In this document: positions 52,500-61,194 of the stretch, piece after piece
How positions within the stretch are numbered: position 1 is the first letter of the stretch
Layout of the letters: each line of letters begins with the position of its first letter
Origin: JAUYQR01 sp050632395
GTDB taxonomy: Bacteria > Pseudomonadota > Alphaproteobacteria > Rhodobacterales > Rhodobacteraceae
Length of the DNA stretch: 64,000 nucleotides
NCBI RefSeq assembly: GCF_050632395.1
Contig: NZ_CP192600.1
Span: 3,472,001 to 3,536,000 of the forward strand
Reading direction: 5' to 3'
Translations under genes and position numbers: made by a program
Notes under the pieces: model-generated
The model's database searches: none
What the model was told of the DNA's origin: nothing
What the model saw: the letters and a program-made list of their open reading frames with translations, nothing else

Positions 52500-53381
52500 C
52501 TAGTCGCGCCCCCGTTGCGTGGGGTCAAGGACATCGCGCAGCGCGTCGCCGACAAGGTTGAAGGCCAGCGCCAGAAGGATGATCGCAGCACCGGGAATGA
52601 ACACCAGCCACGGCGCGGTCTGAAAGTAGGTCTGGTTTTCAAAGATGATGTTGCCCCAGCTTGGCGTGGGTGGCTGCACACCGACGCCAAGGAACGAAAG
52701 CGTCGCTTCCAGCAGCACGGTCGTGGAGATGCCGAGCGTGCCCCAGACGATGATGGTGGGGATGAGATGCGGCAGGATGTGGCGGAACAGTATCCGGGAT
52801 GTGCTGGCGCCCAACGTCCTCTCGGCGGCGATGAAGTCGCGCGTCGCAAGCGAGGTCGTCTCGGTGTAGATAACCCGCGCGGTCTGGACCCAGTTCACAA
52901 GCGCGATGACCAAGGCCACGATCCAGAGCGAGGGCTGGAAGATCGCGGCAAGGCAGATCGCAAGCAACAGGGCCGGAAAGGCCATCATCAGGTCGGTGAA
53001 GCGCATCAGGATCGCGCCGATCCAGCCCCGAAAGAACCCTGCAGTGATGCCGACCAGCGTGCCGATCAGAAGCGCGAGACCGTTGGCAACCACGCCGATC
53101 ACCAGCGAGGTCTGCGCGCCGTAAAGAAGGCGGCTGAAAAGGTCGCGGCCAAGAAGGTCCGTGCCCAGCAGGAATTGCCCGCCGGGCGGCATGGGTGCGC
53201 CTTCAAGTGTCAGGCCGTCGAACATCTGGTCGTTCGGATCGAAGGGCGCAATCAACGGGGCGAAGGTCGCGCCGGCAACGACCAGTACGATCAACAGCAG
53301 GCCAAAGACCGCGAGCTTGCGCCGCATCAGGCGGGCAAAGGTGCCTTGTGGGGGGGCGCTAGCCGCGCTTAGATCGGTCAT
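52500..53381 (-). CDS. Dipeptide-type ABC transporter permease (DppC-like)
   Basis: 293 aa from ATG 53381, which overlaps the AmiR-like gene by 23 bases. LMRRKLAVFGLLLIVLVVAGATFAPLIAPFDP and LGTDLLGRDLFSRLLYGAQTSL are OppC-type; EAA loop TRDFIAAERTLGASTSRILFRHILPHLIP. Extensions upstream overlap AmiR and are rejected. Confidence 0.92.
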   Translation of the reverse strand: MTDLSAASAPPQGTFARLMRRKLAVFGLLLIVLVVAGATFAPLIAPFDPNDQMFDGLTLEGAPMPPGGQFLLGTDLLGRDLFSRLLYGAQTSLVIGVVANGLALLIGTLVGITAGFFRGWIGAILMRFTDLMMAFPALLLAICLAAIFQPSLWIVALVIALVNWVQTARVIYTETTSLATRDFIAAERTLGASTSRILFRHILPHLIPTIIVWGTLGISTTVLLEATLSFLGVGVQPPTPSWGNIIFENQTYFQTAPWLVFIPGAAIILLALAFNLVGDALRDVLDPTQRGRD

Positions 53382-53961
53382 CGCCGCCTCCGTGGCTGGC
53401 GACAATACGCGCCGCGGCATCCTCGAAACTGATGCGCCAGGCCATCGCCATCTGGCGCAACTGGGCATAGGCCTCGGCGTCGCTCTTGCCGCGCGCGGCC
53501 AGCAGCGTCACCGCGCGCACCACGGTCTGCCGTTCCTCCAGCCGCCGCCGCAGATCGGCGATTTCGGCGGACAGCGCCTTTTGTGCGTCAAAGGCATCGC
53601 GGGCGATGAGAAGTGCGGAATAAGCGCCGTTGTCACCGACAGGCTTCAGCAACTGGGCATGGGCACCGGCCTTCAGCGACCATTCGATCCGGCCCGGCGC
53701 TTCGGACCCGATCAGGGCGATCATCGGGATCGGCGGCTGGCCTGCCTCCCACGGGAACATCCCGTCATGGCCCATGTCGGCGTCAAAGAAGATGTAGTCG
53801 GCGGCCAGCGCCTCCGGCCCCAGTTCGGGCCAGCTTTGCGTCACGGACAGGCCGATGGCCGTCAACTGCCGGGTCAGCGCCTGCACCGTGGGGTGGGGGC
53901 GGTGCAGGATGATCGCATGTGCGTGGCCAAGGTTCGGGATGCGGATGGTGCGGCGCTTCAT
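53359..53961 (-). CDS. AmiR/NasT-type response regulator with ANTAR domain
   Basis: 200 aa. A pseudo-receiver domain (1-125; ADYIFFDADMGHDG, IPMIALIGSEAPGRIEWSLKAGAHAQLLKPV) lacks a clear phosphorylation pattern, as in AmiR. A coiled-coil (FDAQKALSAEIADLRRRLEERQTVVRAV) leads to an ANTAR RNA-binding domain (LLAARGKSDAEAYAQLRQMAMAWRISFEDAAARIV). AmiR-type proteins are antiterminators held inactive by AmiC until an amide binds. Overlaps the AmiC-like gene by 4 bases. Confidence 0.88.
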   Translation of the reverse strand: MKRRTIRIPNLGHAHAIILHRPHPTVQALTRQLTAIGLSVTQSWPELGPEALAADYIFFDADMGHDGMFPWEAGQPPIPMIALIGSEAPGRIEWSLKAGAHAQLLKPVGDNGAYSALLIARDAFDAQKALSAEIADLRRRLEERQTVVRAVTLLAARGKSDAEAYAQLRQMAMAWRISFEDAAARIVASHGGGDDRSKRG

Positions 53962-55043
53962 GACACCACCCGCAGGGCCGGAGCCGGGACGAAGCGGCCG
54001 CGCGTAAGGTAGGGATCGCCCTCCACCGCCTCCAGCCGCTTGATCGGGTGGAAAGTGCCGTTCATGACCCGCGCTATCAGGACCGGCAGCACGGTGTGGT
54101 GGGTCTCGGGATCGACGATCCCCTTGCCACGGTCGCCCGCCAGAAGCTGCGACAGGGGCAGTTCTTCGGCCCCCTCGCGACCGGCAAGCAGCCGCGCTAG
54201 TTCCTTCACCGCTGAAAACGCCGCCGCCTCATGCGACGAGCCGAAATTGCCGGCGCCAGGCCAGCCCGGAATGCCGCGGAAATAGGGGCCAGCCGCCACA
54301 AGCCCCTCGGCGGCCTGCCCCAGCGCGGGCAACTCGCATTCGGTCAGGTTGCACGACAGGACCGGACAGTTTTGCGGGCGGAAATGCGCGTCCTCCTGCC
54401 CCAGCGCGCGGTAGGCGGCCATGAATTCGTAAGACGACGGCCCGATAAGCGAGTTCAGGATGAAACCGGGGCGGGCAAAGCGTACCTCGTCGATCATCCG
54501 GCCCACATCGCGCGAACCGATCGGCAGGTAGCGTTCGCCAAGCACCTCGCCTCCGGCAGAGGTGATCCGTTCGCGGGCAAGGCGGTTCATCTCCCAGCCC
54601 CAGATGTAGTTCGACCCGGCAAGGAAGGCGCGGCGGCCATGCGACTGCATCACCCAATCAAGCAGCGGCAAAAGATGCTGGTTCGGGCAGGCATGGGTGT
54701 AAACGACGTGGTCAGATGCCTCGAAGCCTTCATAGGGCACGGCGTACCAAAGCGTGCCGCCGAATTTCTCGACCGTCGGGATCACTTCCTTGCGGCTCCA
54801 GGACGTGACGCAACCAAGGACATGGCGCGCGCCGGTATCGCGCAGGATCTCTTCGCAGAGCGGGCCGTAGGCATCGACGTTGCCGCCAGGATCGCGTTCC
54901 ACCGGCAGAAAGGTAACATCAAGCGCGGGGTCGGCATTCACCATGGCAATCGCCGCCAGCGCCCCGGACCGGCACGCTTCGGAGATCAGCGAATAGCTAC
55001 CCGAGCGTGAATAGAGCAAGCCAAGTTCGATCCGTCGCTTCAC
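53958..55043 (-). CDS. AmiC-like amide-sensing periplasmic-binding-fold regulator
   Basis: 361 aa from GTG 55043 (start KRRIELGLLYSRSGSYSLISEACRSGALAAI). No signal peptide, so cytosolic like AmiC. LPVERDPGGNVDAYGPLCEEILRDTGARHVLGCVTSWSRKEV and LWYAVPYEGFEASDHVVYTHACPNQHLLPLLDW match the AmiC/UrtA-type fold; also SNYIWGWEMNRLARE. It probably binds AmiR and releases it when ligand is present. Preceded by a hairpin and a candidate promoter. Confidence 0.85.
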   Translation of the reverse strand: MKRRIELGLLYSRSGSYSLISEACRSGALAAIAMVNADPALDVTFLPVERDPGGNVDAYGPLCEEILRDTGARHVLGCVTSWSRKEVIPTVEKFGGTLWYAVPYEGFEASDHVVYTHACPNQHLLPLLDWVMQSHGRRAFLAGSNYIWGWEMNRLARERITSAGGEVLGERYLPIGSRDVGRMIDEVRFARPGFILNSLIGPSSYEFMAAYRALGQEDAHFRPQNCPVLSCNLTECELPALGQAAEGLVAAGPYFRGIPGWPGAGNFGSSHEAAAFSAVKELARLLAGREGAEELPLSQLLAGDRGKGIVDPETHHTVLPVLIARVMNGTFHPIKRLEAVEGDPYLTRGRFVPAPALRVVS

Positions 55044-55068
55044 GCCTTTGCCCCCGAGAACGCAAAGA

Positions 55069-55105
55069 CCTTGCCGCAGACCATCCGTAGAGGTCTGCGG
55101 CAAGG
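55069..55105 (-). promoter_or_regulatory. Leader hairpin upstream of amiC, candidate ANTAR/attenuation element
   Basis: In the transcript sense, CCTTGCCGCAGACC pairs perfectly with GGTCTGCGGCAAGG (14 bp) around TCTACGGAT, followed by TCTTTGCG. The loop contains ACGGAT, which has the A1/G4 pattern of ANTAR target hexaloops. It ends about 25 bases before the amiC start. Confidence 0.65.
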
Positions 55106-55144
55106 CCCTGATGCCGTCCGACGATTTGCCGATTTGTGTAATGA

Positions 55145-55172
55145 AGCCTATGCGTCAGGCCGCCCGGGTCAA
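55145..55172 (-). promoter_or_regulatory. Candidate sigma-70 promoter of the amide operon
   Basis: On the minus strand TTGACC (55172-55167), 16 bases, then TAGGCT (55150-55145). The implied transcript starts near 55138 and places the hairpin in a leader of about 95 nt. Confidence 0.4.
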
Positions 55173-55263
55173 GGGCTTGCCTGCAGAAATGAGCCCGTTG
55201 CCGCAACAAACGGCTAATTTATGGGCAGAACCGCCCCTCACGGGCGGAGGGCTTTGCTGACCT

Positions 55264-55785
55264 TCAGCCGTGGGCGCCAGTTTTGGAATCGATTTCAAAC
55301 CAGTGACTGGCAATCGTGCTGACCGCGCGCCCTGCCATTTCCCGAAGCTCGGCCCGGTCGCCGGGCGTAAAGTCGCGGGGTTGGGAATGCAGCAGGCAAA
55401 GCGCCCCGAAACGGATGCCCTTTTGAAAGACCAAGGGCGCACCGGCGTAAAAGCGGATATGCGGCGGCGCGGTCACCAAGGGGTTCGCGGCAAATCTGGC
55501 GTCGGCGAGGGTGTCGGGAATGACGAAAACCTGGTCCTCCAGGATGGTGTAGTTGCAAAACGCAACATTGCGCGGGGCGTCGTCACCGTCGACGCCGGAC
55601 TTGGCCTTGAACACCGCGAGATCGGTGTCGATCAGCGTGACCGCGGCAATATCAACGCCGAAATGCAGCTTGGCCTCGGCCGTCAGGGCATCGAGAATCG
55701 GCAGGCCGGGGCCGCCGACAAGGCCGCTTGCATGCAGCACGCGCAAGCGTTCGCGTTCATTCGGGCCCAAGGGAAAATTCGTCAC
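55264..55785 (-). CDS. GAF-domain protein
   Basis: 173 aa, a lone GAF domain: ILDALTAEAKLHFGVDIAAVTLIDTDLAVFKAKSGVD, VAFCNYTILEDQVFVIPDTLADARFAANPLVTAPPHIRFYAGAPLVF and FGALCLLHSQPRDFTPGD. Similar proteins sense small ligands or redox state; no output domain. Divergent from the RsbU-like gene, so it may feed that module, which is a guess from position. Confidence 0.85.
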   Translation of the reverse strand: MTNFPLGPNERERLRVLHASGLVGGPGLPILDALTAEAKLHFGVDIAAVTLIDTDLAVFKAKSGVDGDDAPRNVAFCNYTILEDQVFVIPDTLADARFAANPLVTAPPHIRFYAGAPLVFQKGIRFGALCLLHSQPRDFTPGDRAELREMAGRAVSTIASHWFEIDSKTGAHG

Positions 55786-55941
55786 ACGCGCACCTTTTGC
55801 GATAGTACTACAGGGCGACGTATATCCTAAAAGTTGTGCTCTTCAACCCGAACAATATTAACGATTGTGTCCGTTTTTCCATGCTTTTGACATGTTTACG
55901 GACGAAAGGTTAACGCCCTTCAACGCCCCGGACCCCCCCGA

Positions 55942-57927
55942 ATGCGCCTGACGACGATCCGCTCCACCCTGTTCACTCTCATAGGGTCGCTAGGTGCCGT
56001 CATCCTCGTTCTGGTGGCGCTGCAGCTGATCGAGCTCAATACGCTGCGTCAGAGGGCGAACGGCCAGTTCGAGGCCAATCTCTCACGGAACGAACTCGCG
56101 CTCTCCGCCCTTGCCCTGGCCCGCGAACGCAACGCCTTTTACCTTGCGCTGACGTTGGGCAGGCCAGTCAATCAGGCGACAATATTCGAAGTTGACCGGA
56201 GGTTGGCCGTGATGCTCCGCGCGGTCGACCGGATCAAGCTGCGGGACGATGACGAAAACCAAGCCGTTCTGACGGTACTGTCCGATCGGCTGCCTTCGCT
56301 GCGGCAGGCCGCGCGGGACGCACTGGCGCTTCCGGTCCATTCCGAGGCGCGTCAGGCTGCCGCAGACCGCTGGTTCGAGACGGTGTCGGAAAGTGTGGCA
56401 GACCTGTTGGCCTACCGCATCTACCTTCTGAGCCAGAGCGACAGCATCAGCCCACATCTGTTCGGGCTTTACTACTTGCGCACCAACACGCTGACCTTGC
56501 TGGACGAGCTCATGAGGGACGCCGCGCTGTTGGAGGTCACGGCGGCGCGGCAGGTCGCGATGGGCACCTCGGACGAGATGCGCGCCCGCCGCCCGGCAAC
56601 CTCGCTTGTGGTCAAGGCCGCGTCCGAGGTAGCCCGGTCGGTCGACCCTTTTCAGGAATTGCTGGGATCGCTGGGCAATCAGGGGCTTGGCCCCGGCCTG
56701 AGGGGGTTCGACGCCGATGCCTACACCCTTGCCGAGCAGGAGCTTCATGTCGCCCTTGCGTCGGGCCAGGGCGTCGAAGAGGCGCGCGCCCATTGGCGGC
56801 GCGTATCGCAGGCCGCGATTCTGCAATTGGACGAATTGCAGGGCGCAACGTTCCGGCTGACGCAGAATGCCGTGGCGACATTGGCGCAGACAGCGCGACG
56901 ATCAATTCTGGTCTGGTCGCTGGTGCTTTACGTGTCGGGCGCGTTGGTGGCGATTTCCGCGCGCGTGCTGCTGGAGTGGGTGGTCGCGCCACTGGAACGA
57001 ATGCGCGCCGCGATGCTGCAACTTGCCCTCGACAACATCGACGTACCCCTGCCAAAGCAAAGCGGCCTGCGCGAAATTGACGCGATGGATGACGCGCTGC
57101 GGGCATTCAAGGCAAATGCAACGCTGCGCCACGCGCTGCAAAGCGAGCGCCTGAAGCTGCATGGCCGATTGGAGGAAACCTACGGTCACCTGAAGACCGA
57201 TCTGGAAGCGGCGGCAGTGATCCAGGCGTCGCTCCTGCCGCAGCAGGCGCAGCTTGGGAACATCTCGCTGTCATCCTATTTCCGGCCGTCGCATTTCCTT
57301 GCGGGCGATACCTTCGACGTTCTGCAACAGCCAGATGGTCGCGTGATCGTGTTCCAGATTGACGTGGCCGGGCATGGTGCCGCAGCGGCGCTGGTGTCGG
57401 TGGCGTCGAAATACACGGTCGCGCAGGCGATCCTGCAGCGCAGGCCCGGTGCCGACCTTGCCGAGCTGACCGCCGAGATCAACCGCGAATGGCCAAGCGA
57501 CCTGCCCTATTTCACGTTGGTTCTGGCCGAGATCGACCCCGCCGCAGGGTGCGGCGTGCTGGTGCAGGCGGGCCATCCCTCGCCCATGCTGTTGCAGGCG
57601 TCGGGCGGGTTGACCGTGCTGGGCAGCGGGGGGCTGCCGGTGGGAGTCCTGCCACATGCCACTTATGACGCGGTTCCGTTCGCCTTTGGCCCCGGCGACA
57701 GGCTGCTGATCGCGACCGACGGCGTGCACGAGATGGCGGATGCGCGGGGCGAGCTGTTCTCCGAGGAAAGGGTGCAGGACCTGATCCGCGCCTCGGGGCA
57801 CCGGACGACGGAACGGATCCTGACGGATCTGGACACGGCCCTGCGCGACTGGCGCGGCAACGACACTTTGGACGACGACGTAACTATCGTCATATTGGAA
57901 GGGACACAGGCAAATGAACATCGTTGA
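55942..57927 (+). CDS. RsbU/SpoIIE-type PP2C phosphatase, membrane sensor
   Basis: 661 aa. Membrane segments at about 10-30 and 321-342 flank a 290 residue periplasmic sensor region; a HAMP linker follows (about 343-400, EWVVAPLERMRAAM), then a short coiled coil and a SpoIIE phosphatase domain from about 430. Metal residues are visible in GDTFDV (455-460), IDVAGHG (473-479), ATDGVHEM and DDDVTIVIL. Expected to dephosphorylate the RsbV-like antagonist encoded next, with which it overlaps by 14 bases, in response to an external signal. Confidence 0.93.
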   Translation: MRLTTIRSTLFTLIGSLGAVILVLVALQLIELNTLRQRANGQFEANLSRNELALSALALARERNAFYLALTLGRPVNQATIFEVDRRLAVMLRAVDRIKLRDDDENQAVLTVLSDRLPSLRQAARDALALPVHSEARQAAADRWFETVSESVADLLAYRIYLLSQSDSISPHLFGLYYLRTNTLTLLDELMRDAALLEVTAARQVAMGTSDEMRARRPATSLVVKAASEVARSVDPFQELLGSLGNQGLGPGLRGFDADAYTLAEQELHVALASGQGVEEARAHWRRVSQAAILQLDELQGATFRLTQNAVATLAQTARRSILVWSLVLYVSGALVAISARVLLEWVVAPLERMRAAMLQLALDNIDVPLPKQSGLREIDAMDDALRAFKANATLRHALQSERLKLHGRLEETYGHLKTDLEAAAVIQASLLPQQAQLGNISLSSYFRPSHFLAGDTFDVLQQPDGRVIVFQIDVAGHGAAAALVSVASKYTVAQAILQRRPGADLAELTAEINREWPSDLPYFTLVLAEIDPAAGCGVLVQAGHPSPMLLQASGGLTVLGSGGLPVGVLPHATYDAVPFAFGPGDRLLIATDGVHEMADARGELFSEERVQDLIRASGHRTTERILTDLDTALRDWRGNDTLDDDVTIVILEGTQANEHR

Positions 57928-58252
57928 GGAAATGAACGGGGATCTGTTGATCCTGAAAATGCGGGACGCCCGGCTTGATGCGAGCACCGCCCCCGCCCTG
58001 CGCGAGGCGCTGATCGAGCGGATCGCGAAAGGCCAGCAATCCATCATCCTGGATCTGGGCGAGGTCGGCTTCATGGACAGCTCGGCACTTGGCGCGCTGA
58101 TCGCGGCGGTCAAGAAACTGGGGCCGTTGGGCACGATTGCAGTGGCCCAGATGCGCACGCCCGTGGCGCGGCTATTCTCGGTCACCAAGATGGACCGCGT
58201 GTTTTCCGTGAACGCGACGGTGAACGACGCCATCCGAAGCCTTGGCGCCTGA
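57914..58252 (+). CDS. STAS-domain anti-sigma factor antagonist (RsbV/SpoIIAA-like)
   Basis: 112 aa. The phosphorylation loop VGFMDSSALGALIAAVKKL (Asp55-Ser56-Ser57) is intact, so the phosphatase and kinase neighbours can act on it. Unphosphorylated, it would bind the RsbW-like protein. Confidence 0.93.
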   Translation: MNIVEEMNGDLLILKMRDARLDASTAPALREALIERIAKGQQSIILDLGEVGFMDSSALGALIAAVKKLGPLGTIAVAQMRTPVARLFSVTKMDRVFSVNATVNDAIRSLGA

Positions 58253-58264
58253 CCGGTCCCCATC

Positions 58265-58690
58265 ATGTCCATGACCAGATCCCTATCGATTGAACGCGAA
58301 CTCGGGCAGATTGGCCCTGCGGCAGACAAGATGCGCGCGTGGCTGGATGACGTGCTTGACGAATACGGAGTGGCAAGTGTCGAGCTGTCGTTTGTCGAAG
58401 CACTGACCAATTCCATCCTGTACGGGCCAAGCGATTGCCCGAGCCCGATCGGCGTCTTTCTTGAAATTTCGGACACGCAGGTCGCGCTCGAAATCGAGGA
58501 CGGTTCGCCGCCGATGCCGTCGCTGTTCGAGGGGGCCGGCGCGCAGCAACTGGACTTCGATCTTGATGACATCGAAAATCTTGACGAGGGCGGGCGCGGG
58601 CTATCGCTTATCGTGATCTCGATGGACGAGGTGAACTTCCGCAAGGTCGAGGATCATGTCCGGCTGCGGATGGTGCGTTACCGGAACTAA
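58265..58690 (+). CDS. RsbW/SpoIIAB-like anti-sigma or switch kinase (HATPase)
   Basis: 141 aa. N-box FVEALTNSILYG, G1 box EIEDGSPP and G2-like DEGGRGLSLI define a GHKL ATPase of the anti-sigma kinase group. It phosphorylates the STAS protein and sequesters a partner; no sigma factor gene lies in the window, so its target may be encoded elsewhere. Confidence 0.9.
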   Translation: MSMTRSLSIERELGQIGPAADKMRAWLDDVLDEYGVASVELSFVEALTNSILYGPSDCPSPIGVFLEISDTQVALEIEDGSPPMPSLFEGAGAQQLDFDLDDIENLDEGGRGLSLIVISMDEVNFRKVEDHVRLRMVRYRN

Positions 58691-58696
58691 GGCAGC

Positions 58697-58721
58697 GTGC
58701 GGGGCGGCGAACGCGCCGCAC
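58697..58721. terminator. Hairpin between convergent rsbW-like and small membrane protein genes
   Basis: GTGCGGGGCG (58697-58706) pairs with CGCGCCGCAC (58712-58721), 9 of 10 matched, loop GCGAA. It ends on the stop codon of the opposing gene; probable bidirectional terminator. Confidence 0.6.
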
Positions 58722-59119
58722 TATGGACTGAAGGTCTGCCGTGCCAGGACCAGCACCGGATCCCACGCCGGGCCTGCCTCTGCGGCCTTGTCGATCAGGG
58801 CGAGGGCGCGGGTGCGGCCCGCCTCGCGGTCAAGCGAACCGGCCTTGACCGCGACCGACAGCGCCAACAGCAGCGAGGCGGCGGCCGTGGGATCGTCCGG
58901 TTCCGCAGTGACGCGCGCGGCGGCGGCGGCCAGCGCCCCGGTCGCGTCCGAGGCCAGCACGATGTCGCGCGGCACTTCGGTGTGCGTGCCTGCGACCGTG
59001 GCTGGCGGCGCGCCGATATCCAGCCGTTCAAGCTGGATGATGGTGGCGGTCGACGCCGCCAGCGCCACGATCCAGACGATCTGGCCTCGCGCACCGGCGA
59101 GCGCTTCATTTGCCTTCAT
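58721..59119 (-). CDS. Small membrane-anchored protein in glycosyltransferase operon
   Basis: 132 aa. One N-terminal membrane segment (GQIVWIVALAASTATIIQL) followed by an Ala-rich helical tail resembling TPR-like repeats (DPTAAASLLLALSVAVKAGSLDREAGRTRALALIDKAAE). Family not recognised. It overlaps the glycosyltransferase gene by 14 bases, so it is probably an accessory subunit of the polysaccharide machine. Confidence 0.75.
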   Translation of the reverse strand: MKANEALAGARGQIVWIVALAASTATIIQLERLDIGAPPATVAGTHTEVPRDIVLASDATGALAAAAARVTAEPDDPTAAASLLLALSVAVKAGSLDREAGRTRALALIDKAAEAGPAWDPVLVLARQTFSP

Positions 59120-60995
59120 GCTGCAGTCCTTTCATGACCGGCAGATCAAATTCAGGGTCTGGCCGCCACACCGCCGCGCGGATGATCGGCAAAAGCGACA
59201 GGACGTTGTTCACGCCCCAGACGGTGTTGGCAATCAGGCCGCCCGCGGAGTAATTGCCGCCGCCCGCCAGATACACGCCCCACGCCCAGCCAAGACCGGC
59301 CAGAGTAAGTGCGGCCAGCAGGATCTGCCACCTGACCAGATGCAGGAAGCGGCCCTCGCTGCGATCCTTGGGCGTCACCGGAAACGAGATTTTGCGGCCT
59401 CGCGCCACCGCCCAGAGAGCCTGCAGGTTCAGTGGGAACATCGCGATGTACCAGCGCCGCCCGGTCATGGTCTTGGCGCCCCAAAGCCCGGTCAGTTGGG
59501 CCAGTTCGTTCAGCAACAGGAACGGCACGATGTGCAGGAAGAAATCCATCGAATACGTGGCGACGGGCACCAGTCCGGTGAAAAGGAAGATGATCGGCCA
59601 GACAATGAACACCACGTTCCACAGCGCCGAAAGGTAGGAATAGAACGTCACGCCATACATCAGCTTTTGCGGCAGGGTCAGGCCCTTGCGAAAAAGCGGG
59701 TTGTCGGTGCGCAGGATATCCAGCGTGCCGCCTGCATATTTGAAGCGCTGGATCGTCCAGCTGAGCAGATCATTCGGTGACATCATCCGCGACACGACAA
59801 CCGGGTGCATCACGGATTTCCAGCCGCGCTCGCGGTCCTGATGCAGCCGGATCGAGGTGTAGATATCCTCGGACACATGCAGCATGAAGGGCGTGAAATC
59901 CGTCGCCTGCGCGGTCGCCATCCGGTTTGCGGCGGCAAGTTCAGTGCTGACTGCCGCCTCTTTCGTCATTCGGCGAACCTTGCGGTCCTGGCGGCTTGCG
60001 GCCGCGTCCACGTCCGACGCCCAGTCGCGGATCGCGACCTCCATCAATGCCTCGCGGCGATGCACCGAGGCCGCACCGCAGCAGAAGGAGGCATTGGCCC
60101 AATTCCTGCGGCGCAGGATGAAATCGTAAAACAACTGCGGGTCGTTGCCGAACGGATCTTCACCAAACCGGACCGGGCCGATCAGCGCCTCGATCTTGCT
60201 GCCAATGGCACCGCCCAGCCGACCAAGCCTGCGCGCCAGCACCGCAGTCAGCGGCACGCCCGGCGGAATGTCCCAGAACCATTGCGGGGTCTGGACCCAC
60301 GCCATCTGCGGATCGCGGAAGTAGCCAAGAGTTTCGGTCAGCAAGTTTTCAAACGGGATCGTATCCGCGTCACAGATCACCACGAAATCACCCGACGTGA
60401 GTGTCATCGCGTTGCGCAGGTTCCCGGCCTTGAAGCCGACGTTGTCCTGCCTTGTGATGTAGTTCGCCCCTTCCTCTGCCGCGACCACCGCCATTGCGGC
60501 GCGGCGGCCGTCATCCAGCACATGCACCCGGAGGTCGATCAGATGGGGATAGCTCAGCTGCCCTGCCGCCTTCAGACCCTTGCGCACGATTTCAGGGTCT
60601 TCGGTGTAGGTGGCGAAGAACACGTCGATCACTAGCGGCCGCGCCGGCGCACTGCCATCGTCACTTACATCGCGCAGCGTTCGCGGCAGTGCGCCCGGTT
60701 TGGGCGAGCGGTCAGTCCAGATGTTGATCGTGAACAGGATCAGGCCGATGAACGCGCCAGTCTCGGCAATTACCAGCGGAAGCGAGAACCAGAGTGCTGC
60801 CGTGTTCAGCGACTCGGTCCAGCGCCACAGCAGATACCACGCCCCGAACACAAGGCTGCTGGTGGCCAGAAACTGCCACACCGCCCGGTGCAGCGCAGAG
60901 TGGCGACTGATCTCCCAGGGTGCCTGACGGTCAAAGCGCGTTTCTGCTATACGGTTGTTATTGCTCGCTTCGTTTCGCGTATTGGTTGTATTCAT
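59106..60995 (-). CDS. Processive family 2 glycosyltransferase (cellulose/beta-glucan synthase-like)
   Basis: 629 aa. Two N-terminal membrane segments, a GT-A domain with Asp-Asp-Gly at 161-163, KAGNLRNAM (189-197), Asp209-x-Asp211 in ICDADT and the SED acid at 375-377, then several C-terminal membrane segments. The acceptor motif reads QRFKYAGG (416-423) where BcsA has QxxRW. No PilZ domain, so it is shorter than BcsA (about 790-870 aa) and closer in size to curdlan (CrdS) or mixed-linkage glucan (BgsA) synthases. It makes an exopolysaccharide, identity unknown. Confidence 0.85.
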   Translation of the reverse strand: MNTTNTRNEASNNNRIAETRFDRQAPWEISRHSALHRAVWQFLATSSLVFGAWYLLWRWTESLNTAALWFSLPLVIAETGAFIGLILFTINIWTDRSPKPGALPRTLRDVSDDGSAPARPLVIDVFFATYTEDPEIVRKGLKAAGQLSYPHLIDLRVHVLDDGRRAAMAVVAAEEGANYITRQDNVGFKAGNLRNAMTLTSGDFVVICDADTIPFENLLTETLGYFRDPQMAWVQTPQWFWDIPPGVPLTAVLARRLGRLGGAIGSKIEALIGPVRFGEDPFGNDPQLFYDFILRRRNWANASFCCGAASVHRREALMEVAIRDWASDVDAAASRQDRKVRRMTKEAAVSTELAAANRMATAQATDFTPFMLHVSEDIYTSIRLHQDRERGWKSVMHPVVVSRMMSPNDLLSWTIQRFKYAGGTLDILRTDNPLFRKGLTLPQKLMYGVTFYSYLSALWNVVFIVWPIIFLFTGLVPVATYSMDFFLHIVPFLLLNELAQLTGLWGAKTMTGRRWYIAMFPLNLQALWAVARGRKISFPVTPKDRSEGRFLHLVRWQILLAALTLAGLGWAWGVYLAGGGNYSAGGLIANTVWGVNNVLSLLPIIRAAVWRPDPEFDLPVMKGLQHEGK

Positions 60996-61194
60996 GACCG
61001 GACATTGGGATCAATCCCACGACGAGTCCAGACCCTTCGGCTCCGGTTGCGCCCTCAGGGGTTGCCCTGAAAGGGTGCCCAGTTTCGGCATTCGGATCAG
61101 CAGGCACTAGTCCCAAAGGTCGACTCCGTCGGCCCGGGCCGGATCGCATTTCATCGAACCGGGGGGCTGAAGCCCGCACCCTCGCGACGGCCTG

